64,000 nucleotides of DNA from Pseudoalteromonas aliena SW19 (GCF_014905615.1 NZ_AQGU01000025.1:248001-312000); one strand, 5' to 3'. Shown: positions 47,855-57,582, counted from the stretch's first letter. Notes: generated by a model from the sequence alone, not told the origin. Made by a program: numbers and translations.

Positions 47855-48580
47855 ATGAAAACTCTGACTTTCGTTTTAGGCACCGCGTTGACTTTAAGCG
47901 CACTGAGCTTTAACACACTCGCAGCGGCAACTCCCGACGCTCCTCATATTTATGTAAAAGGCGAAGCCACACTTACTACAATGCCAGATTACGTACAAAT
48001 TAGTGTGGGTATTACCGAAATTGATAAAGACTTAATTGCGGCTAAAAACAAAACTGATTTAACTATGGCTAAGGCCATTAAACTTGTTAAAGAAATGGGT
48101 GTTTTGCAGGGCGATATAAACGCAGGGCAAATTTCAATAAACCGCGATAATCAATACAACCGCACAACAGGTAATCAAGACTTTAAAGGGTTTAGAGTTG
48201 CCCGTACCTTAACCGTAAAACTTAGCGATATAAATAAATACCCTAAGTTACTACAAAGTTTAGTTAATAATGGGATTAACGAAATTAATCAAACGCAGTT
48301 TTTAGCAAGTAATTACAACGAGCTACATAAAAAAGCTCAAAAACTGGCAATAAAAGATGCGCGTGATGCTGCAAAAGAGTTTAGTGAAGATTATGGGGTT
48401 GACTTAAAAGGCTTATATTCTGCATCCCTTAGCCCATTGAACGTACAGTCGCAACCATACATGCGCGCCGAGAAAGTGATGATGGCAGATAGCGCACCAA
48501 GTAACTACGTACCGGATGCCTATCATGCGGGAGAAATTAAAGTAACGGCTTCAAGCTACGCTGTGTACTACATAGATTAA
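47855..48580 (+). CDS. SIMPL-domain (DUF541) exported protein
   Basis: Signal peptide of about 24 residues (cleavage after LAA). The mature domain begins with HIYVKGEATLTTMPDYVQIS, the typical start of SIMPL/DUF541 proteins, followed by ITEIDKDLIAAK and VARTLTVKLSDINK. Function unclear; family members include stress-related periplasmic proteins. Good AAAGGA ribosome-binding site. It ends two bases before a convergent gene. Confidence 0.88.
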   Translation: MKTLTFVLGTALTLSALSFNTLAAATPDAPHIYVKGEATLTTMPDYVQISVGITEIDKDLIAAKNKTDLTMAKAIKLVKEMGVLQGDINAGQISINRDNQYNRTTGNQDFKGFRVARTLTVKLSDINKYPKLLQSLVNNGINEINQTQFLASNYNELHKKAQKLAIKDARDAAKEFSEDYGVDLKGLYSASLSPLNVQSQPYMRAEKVMMADSAPSNYVPDAYHAGEIKVTASSYAVYYID

Positions 48581-48582
48581 AT

Positions 48583-49935
48583 TTACTTTTGGTGGTGCTC
48601 AAAACGCGCCACCAATTCTTTACCTTGCTCTTCACTGATACGGGTGATTGCATTTAACATATTAGTAATTTCACGTCTGTCGTACGCATTAGTAACATGC
48701 TCATTTATGTCATCCACAATCGCATTTAAGTAGTTAAATAGACTATTTCGTGCGTCCGTATATTGGTGCGCTACAAACAAAATATTTTTAAACGCCTCAA
48801 GTACATTCGTCATTACGTACGCGTCGCCCTTTGCATAATTTCTAAGTGGTGTAAAGTTGTCGTGTAGCAGTTCATCAAAACTGGTTTCGTGTGAATACAA
48901 CAATGGGCCGCTCTCGCTGTGCTTAAATGAGTAATTAATATCGTTAATTGAAAGTCGTTGAATAAGTAAAATACTAAGCATATCAATCGATTTAACCGCA
49001 GTACCTGGATCGTTTATACCTGGGCTCATTGCTTTAACTGCAATTTCTGATATTTGCGTTAAACCATAACGATAATGATCACTTATGTACTCTTCAATAT
49101 AAAAAATAAAGCAGTCTAAAATTTTATTTATGAGTGCTTCGTTGTTTGATATATCTTTATTACACTTTAAAAATGGGTAGCCTTTAACGGTAAAATAGCC
49201 TTGGTTAACAGAAATATACACTTTTATATTTTCCTCTGCCAAAATGGCACACAGCTTGTCGGTATGCACGCCTTTATAATACCCCTCGGTTTTACTGCTT
49301 ATAGATTGCCATTGCTCAAAGTCAGGAAAGTTTTCTACGGGGTTGTCTTGCTGCCTTTGTATAATGGCTTTTATTTCTCTTTTAGTTTGGCTAAACAACC
49401 CATTTAACACATTATCAACCTGAATGGCGCGAGAAATTGAATGGATAAAAAATACAAATAACCCTAACGAGATTAAACCAAACACAAGCGCAAATAATAC
49501 GCCGATTGATGGGATCGCAGTATTGCCACCATCAAGCTTGTTAATATTGATGAGCATAATAATAGAATAAATTATACTGCCTAAATAAAACCCTAATACC
49601 ATTTGATGTGATTTACGAGTAATAAGGCCAGGTACAACACGGGGCGATAAACTCGCACTGGCCGAGTTTAAAACAACCATAACCATCGAAAAACTAAACA
49701 CCGTAAGTGAAATAATACTGCCCGCTAAGGTACTTAAAATAGTACGCGCGTTTTCGGCGCTATCAACAAGTATCACAGAGATAAACGACTTTAACTGTTC
49801 AACTGGGGCTAAATATTCAACCGACATGGTAATAATAGCAAATACCAAAAAGGCAACAGAAAGAAGTGAAGGGTAAAAGCCAATACTGTTGATCATTTCA
49901 CGATAACTATTAGCTACTTTGCGAGGTACAAACAT
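48583..49935 (-). CDS. DUF2254 membrane protein
   Basis: 450 residues. Four membrane segments near residues 20-40, 60-85, 105-128 and 140-165, then a large soluble C-terminal part, as in DUF2254. The segment SARTILSTLAGSIISLTVF-like (positions about 60-80) and AMSPGINDPGTAVKSID are signature-like. Function unknown. Convergent with the SIMPL gene, its stop only 2 bases from that gene's stop. Confidence 0.85.
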   Translation of the reverse strand: MFVPRKVANSYREMINSIGFYPSLLSVAFLVFAIITMSVEYLAPVEQLKSFISVILVDSAENARTILSTLAGSIISLTVFSFSMVMVVLNSASASLSPRVVPGLITRKSHQMVLGFYLGSIIYSIIMLININKLDGGNTAIPSIGVLFALVFGLISLGLFVFFIHSISRAIQVDNVLNGLFSQTKREIKAIIQRQQDNPVENFPDFEQWQSISSKTEGYYKGVHTDKLCAILAEENIKVYISVNQGYFTVKGYPFLKCNKDISNNEALINKILDCFIFYIEEYISDHYRYGLTQISEIAVKAMSPGINDPGTAVKSIDMLSILLIQRLSINDINYSFKHSESGPLLYSHETSFDELLHDNFTPLRNYAKGDAYVMTNVLEAFKNILFVAHQYTDARNSLFNYLNAIVDDINEHVTNAYDRREITNMLNAITRISEEQGKELVARFEHHQK

Positions 49936-50088
49936 AAAATCCTTGTGTATTTTTCTACTTACTTAATACCCTTAGCTTAGCATAGGCATTTAGTAAACTT
50001 CTGATAATGCTGCTCAAATTTATATGTTATTATCACGTCCACAATAATAGAGCGCATGCTTATGCGATAAAAATAACAGGAAAACGCC

Positions 50089-50460
50089 GTGATCATTTCA
50101 ACTTATGCTGCATTACTTGCATTCTTTTACATTTATTTGAGCTTTAACGTAATAAAAGTGCGCCGCGCAGAACAAATATCGTTAGGTGATAACGGTAATA
50201 CAACGCTGCAGCGTGCTGTGCGTGCCCATGCAAACTTTATGGAATACGTACCACTTGCTTTAATACTGCTTTTTTTAGCAGAGTACCAAGGGCTTGCAAG
50301 CCATTACTGCCACATATTAGGCGGTGCTTTATTGATCGGACGTGTGTTTCAAAATTTAGGCATAGTAGAAAAAAGCCTGAAATATCGCCAAATTGGTACT
50401 ATTGCAACATTCTTAGTCATAGTTGTTAGTGCCTTTGTATTACTAATGACACGTGGCTAA
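50089..50460 (+). CDS. MAPEG-family membrane protein
   Basis: 123 residues and four membrane segments. VRAHANFMEYVPLALIL carries the MAPEG signature (R-x-H-x-N-x-x-E). Related proteins include glutathione-dependent eicosanoid enzymes and many bacterial proteins of unknown role. GTG start at 50089, AGGA upstream. Followed at 14 bases by the sulfotransferase-like gene, suggesting an operon. Confidence 0.9.
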   Translation: MIISTYAALLAFFYIYLSFNVIKVRRAEQISLGDNGNTTLQRAVRAHANFMEYVPLALILLFLAEYQGLASHYCHILGGALLIGRVFQNLGIVEKSLKYRQIGTIATFLVIVVSAFVLLMTRG

Positions 50461-50474
50461 TTAAAGAAAAGTTA

Positions 50475-51107
50475 ATGAGCAAAATATTTATAATAGGTTT
50501 ACCGCGTACCGGCACAACCAGTGTGTGCCATGCACTTTTAGAACTTGGCATTACAACCGCGCATACCGCGTATACTAATGCCTGTTTTGAAAATGCCACC
50601 GCCATTGCCGACACCCCAATTTTTAATGACTTTAAAACGCTTGATACTCATTATCCTCATTCTAAATTTATCTATTTAGAACGAGAGCTTACAGCCTGGG
50701 TTCCTTCAATAAAACAACTTTTAACGCGTATGCACACTAATTTAACCCGTACAGACGGGGGCTTTAATATCCATATAAAACGCTGTTATTTAAATACCTT
50801 TAGTGAATTATCACTGCATAACATTAACGACAATAACTATTTAACAAACTGTTACAACACGCACTTTAATAGTGCTCAAACATATTTTAAAAATCGTCAG
50901 CAAGACTTTTTATTTATTGATATAGCAAAGCCACACAGTTACAAACAGCTGTGTAATTTTTTGGCACTTAAAAGTGATAAAACTGATTTTGAAAAAATGA
51001 ATATGGGCGGTAAAGTCACCGCATGGAATGATATTAAGCACCCGTTAAAAGTAGAATCTACGGCCAAAGGGCGCATAGATAAATTACTGCCTTACAAGAT
51101 TTTTTAA
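50475..51107 (+). CDS. Sulfotransferase-family protein
   Basis: N-terminal PAPS-binding P-loop-like motif, IGLPRTGTTSVCHAL, and SKFIYLERELTAW, a later segment with the expected Arg. 210 residues, on the short side. The acceptor is unknown. It lies close behind the MAPEG gene and 47 bases before miaE, so the three may be co-transcribed. Confidence 0.83.
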   Translation: MSKIFIIGLPRTGTTSVCHALLELGITTAHTAYTNACFENATAIADTPIFNDFKTLDTHYPHSKFIYLERELTAWVPSIKQLLTRMHTNLTRTDGGFNIHIKRCYLNTFSELSLHNINDNNYLTNCYNTHFNSAQTYFKNRQQDFLFIDIAKPHSYKQLCNFLALKSDKTDFEKMNMGGKVTAWNDIKHPLKVESTAKGRIDKLLPYKIF

Positions 51108-51154
51108 ATCAAATACGGTAAAATCGCCGCATTATTATTTAAGTTGTATAGAAG

Positions 51155-51727
51155 ATGTTTGAATTAAAATACCACACACCATATGCATGGACCGAGGTTG
51201 TCCTTGCTGACTTTAATACTTTTTTACAAGATCACGCCGCTGCAGAAAAAAAAGCATCAGGGATGGCCATGTCTATGTTGTCGCATTACCCAGATAAGCG
51301 AAAATTGGTAAAAGCCATGACAGATCTAGCGCTTGAAGAAATGATTCATTTTAAAGAAGTGCTTAAAATTTTAATGGAACGCGACGTAAACTTAGGTGAC
51401 GACAAAAAAGATCCATACATTAAACAAATCCGCGGCTTATTTAGAAACGGTCGTGATGAATTTTTAATGGATAGATTACTCGTTGGTGGTGTAATTGAAG
51501 CACGCGGCCATGAACGCTTTTCTTTAGTTGCCCAAGCCTTGCCAGAAGGAAAAGAAAAAGAGTTTTATGCTGCTATTGCTGCCTCAGAAGAAAAGCATAA
51601 AAACTTATTTGTCGAACTGGCTTACGAATATTTCGACAAAGAAGACGTTAATATTCGCCTAGAAGAATTACTAGTAGCTGAAGCAAAAATTTGCCAAAGC
51701 ATTCCATTTACACCAGCCTTACATTAA
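51155..51727 (+). CDS. miaE: tRNA hydroxylase MiaE
   Basis: Non-heme diiron monooxygenase that hydroxylates the isopentenyl group of ms2i6A37 in tRNA. 190 residues. Ferritin-like helices with the iron-binding pattern: EEMIHFKEVLK, GVIEARGHERF and EEKHKNLF carry the Glu/His ligands. Matches the family in length and order. Last of a possible three-gene cluster. Confidence 0.94.
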   Translation: MFELKYHTPYAWTEVVLADFNTFLQDHAAAEKKASGMAMSMLSHYPDKRKLVKAMTDLALEEMIHFKEVLKILMERDVNLGDDKKDPYIKQIRGLFRNGRDEFLMDRLLVGGVIEARGHERFSLVAQALPEGKEKEFYAAIAASEEKHKNLFVELAYEYFDKEDVNIRLEELLVAEAKICQSIPFTPALH

Positions 51728-52007
51728 CTTACTTAATGAATACGCTTTTGTTTGTGCAAACTCAAACTTGTAATAATTGATACTAACGCCATATTATAGG
51801 GACAACTTATTTGCATATGGCGTTGCATTTTGCGAATTATATTTGTAATAGTGCAGATACTTTATTATCTTATTAATAAATATTAATATTTTAAGCAAAA
51901 ACTTTGGCTTAAAAATTGCTGAAATACTCCTGAAGTTAAACGTTAGATGTTTTACCACTAAGTACTCCTAACTATGTTGGTGAGCTTATTAACTGTTCAG
52001 TCGAATA

Positions 52008-52565
52008 TTGGGAGCAAATACTATTTCAGCCATCAAACACTTGCATAAAAAAACCATCAATTCCACGGCTTTAGTGATCCCGCTGATTAGCCCCCCTATA
52101 AATAATGTTTTTGAGCTTGTAACAACAACACCTAAAACTAAAAAAACGCCAACTAACATGGTTGATATTGCAACAAAGTTTAAACACTCTGTGCAAAAAA
52201 AAACTCACAATATACTTTTAGTTGATGACGACCCTTTAGTTGAAATTGTGATTAGAGCGATGCTTGCAGAGCATAATTTTAATATTGATTTTGCGCCAAG
52301 TGCTATTGAAGCCATGCTAATGGTTTCCCAAGGCAATTACGATATTATTTTAATGGATATTGTTATGCCTGAGTTTACAGGCACTGATGCCATGCTAAAA
52401 CTGAAAAAACACATCAACCCAGCTTCAACAAAAATTATTGCGCATACTGCAAATAAAGATGGAGTCAGTGATAGTGAATACCTCAACCTAGGTTTTGATA
52501 GCGTTTTATTAAAACCAGTGAAGCAAAGTGTATTAATCGAAATGATTAAATCGCTGTTAACATAA
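52008..52565 (+). CDS. Stand-alone response-regulator receiver protein
   Basis: Receiver domain (about residues 67-185): ILLVDDDP with the acidic pair, LMDIVMPEF with the phospho-accepting Asp, HTAN with the Thr and LLKPV with the Lys. No output domain. About 65 polar residues precede it. The frame opens at TTG 52008; an ATG at 52158 (MVDIATKF) would give a compact receiver protein and may be the true start. The sensor kinase gene lies 390 bases downstream on the opposite strand; pairing is possible but unproved. Confidence 0.85.
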   Translation: MGANTISAIKHLHKKTINSTALVIPLISPPINNVFELVTTTPKTKKTPTNMVDIATKFKHSVQKKTHNILLVDDDPLVEIVIRAMLAEHNFNIDFAPSAIEAMLMVSQGNYDIILMDIVMPEFTGTDAMLKLKKHINPASTKIIAHTANKDGVSDSEYLNLGFDSVLLKPVKQSVLIEMIKSLLT

Positions 52566-52952
52566 AGAAAATATGGAAGTAGGGCAGTTACCTCCTTAGT
52601 TAAAGCAAAGCGTAGGGTCTATTGACCTTTCAGGGTTGAATTTGTTCAATCTAGGGGCTATTTAAAAGCTACTCAATGCGCTTTTTTATTCCCATATTTA
52701 TGCCTAAATTCATCAGGCATTTTAGTTTAATCATTACCAATGGCTTTAATGAATAAAAACGCCATCGTTGCGTTTACTAAAATTCATAAAACATGCACGA
52801 AATAATAATTTTTTAAATGTGCGGAGACTTCCCCCTTGATCAAAACTTGGCAACACTGACGGATTAGTTAAGCGTCAGGCTTTTCCCCACTTACCTCGGT
52901 GCTAATAAAGGTGTTGGCTGCTGTTTCGCTACCAAAGCGAACATTTCTAAAG
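52566..52952. other. 387-bp gap between convergent receiver and sensor genes
   Basis: Contains a 33-residue overlapping ORF (52868-52969, minus strand) and the small inverted repeat ATGCCT / AGGCAT at 52699-52719. Otherwise nothing recognised. Confidence 0.4.
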
Positions 52953-52969
52953 TTAGATAAATTGCGCAT
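52868..52969 (-). CDS. Possible 33-aa ORF overlapping the end of the sensor kinase gene
   Basis: ATG overlaps the sensor gene's stop by 17 bases, and the frame runs for 33 codons (MRNLSNFRNVRFGSETA...). No family and no clear ribosome-binding site. It could be coupled to the sensor gene or be chance. Confidence 0.25.
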   Translation of the reverse strand: MRNLSNFRNVRFGSETAANTFISTEVSGEKPDA

Positions 52970-55646
52970 TTTTAGTTCTGCTCTGAATAGGCTTAGGTTG
53001 TAATATTATGGGGAACTGGGCAACCACTTTCGTGCCTTTTCTACTAGAAGAACGTTTAATAGGTTGCTTATATTCTTTGGCTATACTATTGATAACATAA
53101 TAACCAAGGCCAAAATTTACAGAGCGAGTGAGTATTGATAAGCCTTTGCCATTGTCAATTATTTGCAATATTAATTTGTCACCCACTTTATTTAGGTGCA
53201 CAGTGATCTTAGTCGCACTTGCATGTTTAAATACATTCTCAACAGCATGATATAAAACCGCGTATATATCACATTGCAGTTGCTTGGTAAGAACATCTTT
53301 ACCTAGCGTCACATTAAATTCAGAGTCAATACCATCCCTTGATAAACATTTAACATGAAGCATATCGATAGCTGTAGCCAAGTCGTTATGGCCTAAACTT
53401 GCATGACTATTTGCAATAGGATTTAAAATATCGTGTGCTTTTTTAAGCTTAACTAATCCATCACACAGCCTAGTTTCATTCCCATTACATAAATCAATGC
53501 CGTTTGCTAAGTTAATGGCAGCAACGCTTAAACCTTCGCGCTGCAATTGTGTTTGGTGTGATTTAAAAACACGATGAAAACTCTGTAACCAAAAGAAAAT
53601 AAAGCCAGTAATGCATATAATCAGCCCAATGGCTATAAAGGCATAAAACCACATTGCACTATTTGAGCTATACCATGCTCCACTCACATCAAAACTAAAT
53701 GACTGTGGTTTACTCCAAACAGCTCCATCGACTCTGCTTCTATATTCAAGAGTATAAGCATCAGGATTTAGCTTGTTTAATTGAATTAGTGGGGTAGGGA
53801 TATCGTGCCATTCACTCATATTTAAGCGGTATTGATAATTAATATGATCATTTAATGTATAGATGTAATTAGTTAAAGCTATATCGAGCCAAGCAGAGTT
53901 ATTAACCTTTAATGTTTCAGGGTTTAGATAAGTTTTAGTGTTTGTTTGAATGTAACTAATACCGCTATTTGGTACGATTTCATGCCTCTTTCTTTTTACT
54001 CTTATTACACCTTGATTGCTGACCGCAACAATTTTATCGCTAATACTTAAAATTCCATTTGGTGTAAAAGAATGATCGCCAGTACCTTCTAAAAGGTTAG
54101 TGTACGCATCATCTAAACTAAACTTATGAATACCATGATTGGTAGATAAATACAGCTCCTGGCTTAATGAATGTAATTCATTAATGTATAGAGGGCTAAC
54201 AACTGAGTCCCACTTACCATTAACCTTTTTAAATAAACCATTCCCATAAGTTGCGGCAAAAAGCGTATTACCTAACAATTGCACATCAGCTACAGGTGCA
54301 TATTTTTCAAGTTCAATCGATGCATCACCACGATCGTTGAAAGATATTAATCCTTTTTCATTTGCTATGTAGAGTTTACCCTTAAGCTTTTTAGTTGCCC
54401 AAACAATCTCATGCGGTAAGAACTTATTGATATACCCAGAATCAATTTGAGAAAGATCCGAACTAAATATTTGCACACCTTCATCATTAGTTGATAAGTA
54501 AATTTGTTTATCAATAATGGCTAGGTTAATCACATAACCTTTAAAAAACTGTGTCACAACCTCAGTATTTAGGTCAATAACATAAGCACCTAAATTAGTT
54601 GTAACTAATACGGTACCGCTTTCTTGCTGTAATGCCGTGACAGAGAAACCAAGTTTTGATATTTGCTGATTTAAATTATTAAGTGCTGAATATTTGCCAT
54701 CTGAATATGCATAGAGTCCGTCATCAGTACCTACCCAAGTTTTATCATTCACTGTTGCAATAACATTATAAATAGAAGCAGCCGTAAGGCGATCGAGCCT
54801 AACCTTTGATGAAACAACCTCAAAGTGACTAACATCTAATGCCCATAGGTTCTGCTCATCATCAACAAACAAGTCTTTATAAGCTTGTGGCCTTGGGTTT
54901 ATGCTTTTTTGTAATACCGATAATTGATTTATTTCAGCTTGATTTATAGAACCTCGGTCAACATAATACAAAAAATAAGGAGGTGAAAAACGTAGATGTC
55001 TTGCACTTGTAATTTCGTCATTAACAATTTTCACGTCGTTTAAATATGAATATGAAGTCATATGATCATTTAAAAAATAAACTACACCATAAGGTGTTGC
55101 AACAAGCTCCCCCTTATTAACATCTGTATTATCTATTAATCGCGTACTACTGGCATTAATAACATAAACACCGTCATTTGCCATAACATAGCCGTGGTTA
55201 GCTGATGCAGATACATCAAACATTTTTGTTTTTTTACTTAGCGGTTTAATAACTTCTAATGTTTCTAGATCAAGTAAAGCTAATTGCTCTCTCCCTAACA
55301 TAAATAAATGCGTATTATTAGCGGCCAATTTAATTGCAGTAATATCACTAAGCTTTGTTGCTTCAAGCGTGTTTAAGTTAAATTGCCATACGTCTTTCTC
55401 TTTATACGCTATATACAAAAAGCCTGGTGATTGAAAAATAACATCACTGGTCCAGCGCCTAGGTAAATCAGAAAACGTTGATAAGTTAAGATAATGACTA
55501 CCATCAAAACGATAGACACCATCATGCGAAGAAAAATATATATTCTTGTTATTATCTTGGGTAGCAGCGTTCAAATGTTGCATGTTAAACGCAAAACATT
55601 TAAAACTACCCAACATAAATAAGAGTAAAAATATTAACTTTTTCAT
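52953..55646 (-). CDS. Beta-propeller sensor histidine kinase
   Basis: Signal peptide MKKLIFLLLFMLGSFKCFA. The periplasmic part (about 570 residues) has propeller-type repeats (SSHDGVYRFD, VGTDDGLYAYSDG, ATYGNGLFKK), then a Y_Y_Y-like domain (YQYRLNMSEWHDIPTP-like) and one membrane helix near residue 665. The cytosolic part has a HisKA_3-like KKAHDILNPI with a possible phospho-accepting His, and a HATPase with N-box HAVENVFKHA, DNGKGL and GLGYYVI. It has the layout of hybrid-type carbohydrate sensors but no receiver domain. The frame also starts at 55658; ATG 55646 begins the signal peptide. The exported-protein gene lies just upstream on the same strand. Confidence 0.86.
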   Translation of the reverse strand: MKKLIFLLLFMLGSFKCFAFNMQHLNAATQDNNKNIYFSSHDGVYRFDGSHYLNLSTFSDLPRRWTSDVIFQSPGFLYIAYKEKDVWQFNLNTLEATKLSDITAIKLAANNTHLFMLGREQLALLDLETLEVIKPLSKKTKMFDVSASANHGYVMANDGVYVINASSTRLIDNTDVNKGELVATPYGVVYFLNDHMTSYSYLNDVKIVNDEITSARHLRFSPPYFLYYVDRGSINQAEINQLSVLQKSINPRPQAYKDLFVDDEQNLWALDVSHFEVVSSKVRLDRLTAASIYNVIATVNDKTWVGTDDGLYAYSDGKYSALNNLNQQISKLGFSVTALQQESGTVLVTTNLGAYVIDLNTEVVTQFFKGYVINLAIIDKQIYLSTNDEGVQIFSSDLSQIDSGYINKFLPHEIVWATKKLKGKLYIANEKGLISFNDRGDASIELEKYAPVADVQLLGNTLFAATYGNGLFKKVNGKWDSVVSPLYINELHSLSQELYLSTNHGIHKFSLDDAYTNLLEGTGDHSFTPNGILSISDKIVAVSNQGVIRVKRKRHEIVPNSGISYIQTNTKTYLNPETLKVNNSAWLDIALTNYIYTLNDHINYQYRLNMSEWHDIPTPLIQLNKLNPDAYTLEYRSRVDGAVWSKPQSFSFDVSGAWYSSNSAMWFYAFIAIGLIICITGFIFFWLQSFHRVFKSHQTQLQREGLSVAAINLANGIDLCNGNETRLCDGLVKLKKAHDILNPIANSHASLGHNDLATAIDMLHVKCLSRDGIDSEFNVTLGKDVLTKQLQCDIYAVLYHAVENVFKHASATKITVHLNKVGDKLILQIIDNGKGLSILTRSVNFGLGYYVINSIAKEYKQPIKRSSSRKGTKVVAQFPIILQPKPIQSRTKNAQFI

Positions 55647-55701
55647 AATGGTGTCCATCTTATTATTGCCAATTAATTGGCTTACACTATTCCTAGTGGG
55701 C

Positions 55702-56214
55702 TTATTGCGACACTGTAGGTATATGGTCTCTAGAGCCGCAATATGGCTTTACAATTGGCATCGTTACTTCTAAATCATCTGATGTTAATGAGCTTGTTTG
55801 GTAATTTAACGTTTTTGTAACGCTTTTTGGTATCGCACTTTTATACCAATTTTCATGTGCATTTTCAGGAGGGGTCACAACTAAGAATGTTGGTTTACGA
55901 GGGTCGCTTGCATTCACTTTAGTATTCCAGCTATGCAGAACTTGATCCCCAGCAGCATTGCCATACATACTCGCAAATGCTGTCGCAAGTAAATGCGCAC
56001 CTGCATCACTAGTAATGATCATCGCCGTTTTAGAAAAATCACTACCACAATCAAAACTCATATCAACGTTAAGCATTGAGTTATCTGGCAGTAAAATATC
56101 TGCACTCATATATTGAATAACAGCACGATCTTTAAGTGGCTCTGATGCACTTACCATAGTTGTTGATAGTGCTAAACACGTTAGACAAGCTAACGTTAAT
56201 GATTTTTTTAACAT
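55702..56214 (-). CDS. Uncharacterised exported protein (170 aa)
   Basis: Signal peptide MLKKSLTLACLTCLALSTT..., cleavage after VSA, supports ATG 56214 over the upstream 56271 start. The mature part has two cysteines, probably a disulfide pair (FDCGSDFS and KPYCGSRD), and no known domain. It precedes the sensor kinase gene by 55 bases on the same strand, so the two are probably in one operon. A periplasmic partner or ligand-binding protein for the sensor is possible. Confidence 0.7.
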   Translation of the reverse strand: MLKKSLTLACLTCLALSTTMVSASEPLKDRAVIQYMSADILLPDNSMLNVDMSFDCGSDFSKTAMIITSDAGAHLLATAFASMYGNAAGDQVLHSWNTKVNASDPRKPTFLVVTPPENAHENWYKSAIPKSVTKTLNYQTSSLTSDDLEVTMPIVKPYCGSRDHIPTVSQ

Positions 56215-56230
56215 ATTAAGTTTCCATTCT

Positions 56231-56623
56231 TTAGGCCATATACAACGTGCTTTTTGCAATAGTATTAACATAGACTTTATTCATATCATGCTTAAAAGCT
56301 TTTTGAATAAGCATCGGTCTTAACTTATTACAAATTTTAAGTACACGTTCTACAGGCAAATTTTTAGTTAAATGTAACTCCTCTCAAACTTTCTCAACCA
56401 ACGTATTTACTGCCAATAAATCAGCAGCAACAAGTGTCAGTTGAATATCTTTCGAGGATACGCGATTAATTACAGCAGAGTTAATAACATCTAAAGCAAA
56501 TAGTGCTTTGTTACTTTTAACTTCAAGTATTTTACTTAAATGCTAAAAAACGCTGAAATCAATACCAACAATAGTAGTGTCAAACGTATAGGTCAGTAAA
56601 CGTCTTTTTATATTACATTTATT
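56231..56623 (-). pseudogene. Degenerate ORF with two in-frame stops
   Basis: One frame reads as continuous protein-like sequence (LLTYTFDTTIVGIDF, HLSKILEVKSNKALFALD, SSKDIQLTLVAADLLAVN, LPVERVLKICNKLRPM) over 130 codons, broken only by TAG at 56543-56545 and TGA at 56384-56386. The flanking sequence fits a normal gene. I do not recognise the family. Probably a gene that decayed by point mutation, upstream of the exported-protein/sensor pair on the same strand. Confidence 0.65.
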
Positions 56624-56711
56624 TTAGGTAAGTATATTCATGTCCCATTAATTTATCATCAAAGTAAAAAGTGGACTTATGCCATATAAATTAGGCGCAA
56701 CAATTTTGCCT

Positions 56712-56750
56712 AAGCTGAACTCTGGTTAAGAGATTCGCTAACATATTGAA
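56712..56750. mobile_element. MITE end fragment at the phage junction
   Basis: CTGAACTCTGGTTAAGAGAT followed by TCGCTAACATATTGAA matches one terminal arm of the 195-bp element (reverse complement) with about three changes. Only ~37 bases remain. It abuts or overlaps the first phage-like ORF, so the MITE probably cut into the phage gene or a deletion joined them. Confidence 0.75.
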
Positions 56751-57084
56751 CATAGAAAAAAGCGATGAGGAGTTTTTAACGCCGGCGTTTGGGTTTCGTG
56801 CCGCGTATAAATTATTGATGACATACAAAAATAAGTACAACGCATACACGCTTGAGACTATTTTAAATCGTTGGGCACCCGCAAACGGTGAACACAACGG
56901 CCAAACGTACGTTAACCTCACACAAAACTACATTAAGTACGTGGGACAACGATTAGGTATTACGGCATATGATGCGATACCCGAGCACCTCTCCCCCGAA
57001 CTGATGCTCGCCATGTCAGATTTTGAAGGCGCAAAAGGGGCGTTTAATCTTCACCAAGCCCGTGAGGGAGTAACACTCGCATGA
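56746..57084 (+). CDS. Phage virion-type protein, N-terminally truncated
   Basis: The core segment, FLTPAFGFRAAYKLLMTYKN, then INRWAPANGEHNGQTYVN, resembles the phage structural/lysis proteins whose full versions begin with a GIRNNNPGN-like motif. That N-terminal part is missing, so the gene begins at the MITE fragment. TTG 56746 is the first possible start, but it lies in the MITE end and is probably not original. Likely a non-functional or altered remnant. Overlaps the next small gene by 4 bases. Confidence 0.6.
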   Translation: MNIEKSDEEFLTPAFGFRAAYKLLMTYKNKYNAYTLETILNRWAPANGEHNGQTYVNLTQNYIKYVGQRLGITAYDAIPEHLSPELMLAMSDFEGAKGAFNLHQAREGVTLA

Positions 57085-57188
57085 TAAACAAAACATGGTT
57101 AATCACAGCGGTAGCAGGGGCATTAATAGGGGCCTTTGCTGTGTATCAAGTGAAGAAACACACCAAAGGGATTTTAGACGATGACTAA
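57081..57188 (+). CDS. Small single-helix membrane protein (35 aa), phage
   Basis: ATG at 57081 overlaps the previous stop; residues 6-22 form a hydrophobic helix and the C-terminus is charged (KKHTKGILDDD). It overlaps the holin-like gene by 8 bases. Phage lysis cassettes often include such proteins. Short, so only moderately certain. Confidence 0.6.
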   Translation: MINKTWLITAVAGALIGAFAVYQVKKHTKGILDDD

Positions 57189-57582
57189 AGCAAACCCTTT
57201 TTTTAGTTGGCTGGGTGGCATTTTTGCCCCCCTCACCACGTACATAGAATATCGCGGTAAAATCAAAAAGGCCGAGCATGATAGAGAGCTGGCCGTCATC
57301 ACAGGGCAAACAAAACTTGTTCAGTCGGGCGTTGATAATAACCACAACTGGGAAATGCAAAGTTTAAAGGATAAAGACAAAACCTTACGGCTCTTTAGTT
57401 ACTCCATGTTTACCGCGCCCATTTTAATAACAGTTATTTCGCCAGGACATGGCGCTGAAATTTTTAAAAACCTAGAAGGTGTCCCGCCTTGGTTAATTCA
57501 AACATGGATAGCCATAAACGGCGGCGTGTGGGGGCATTGCGAGCTTAAAAAACGTCGTACCGCAGTTTATAACGTTAGTTAA
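57181..57582 (+). pseudogene. Holin-like phage membrane protein (3-TM type), C-terminus frameshifted
   Basis: Soluble basic helix (YRGKIKKAEHDREL) then hydrophobic segments, resembling the phage 3-TM holin family. A run of five G at 57530-57534 replaces four G in the duplicate at 59099-59102. With four G the C-terminus would read GVWGIASLKNVVPQF and end overlapping the next gene by 8 bases, as in the duplicate. The extra G gives GVWGHCELKK and a new stop at 57582. The first ~115 residues are intact. Confidence 0.7.
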
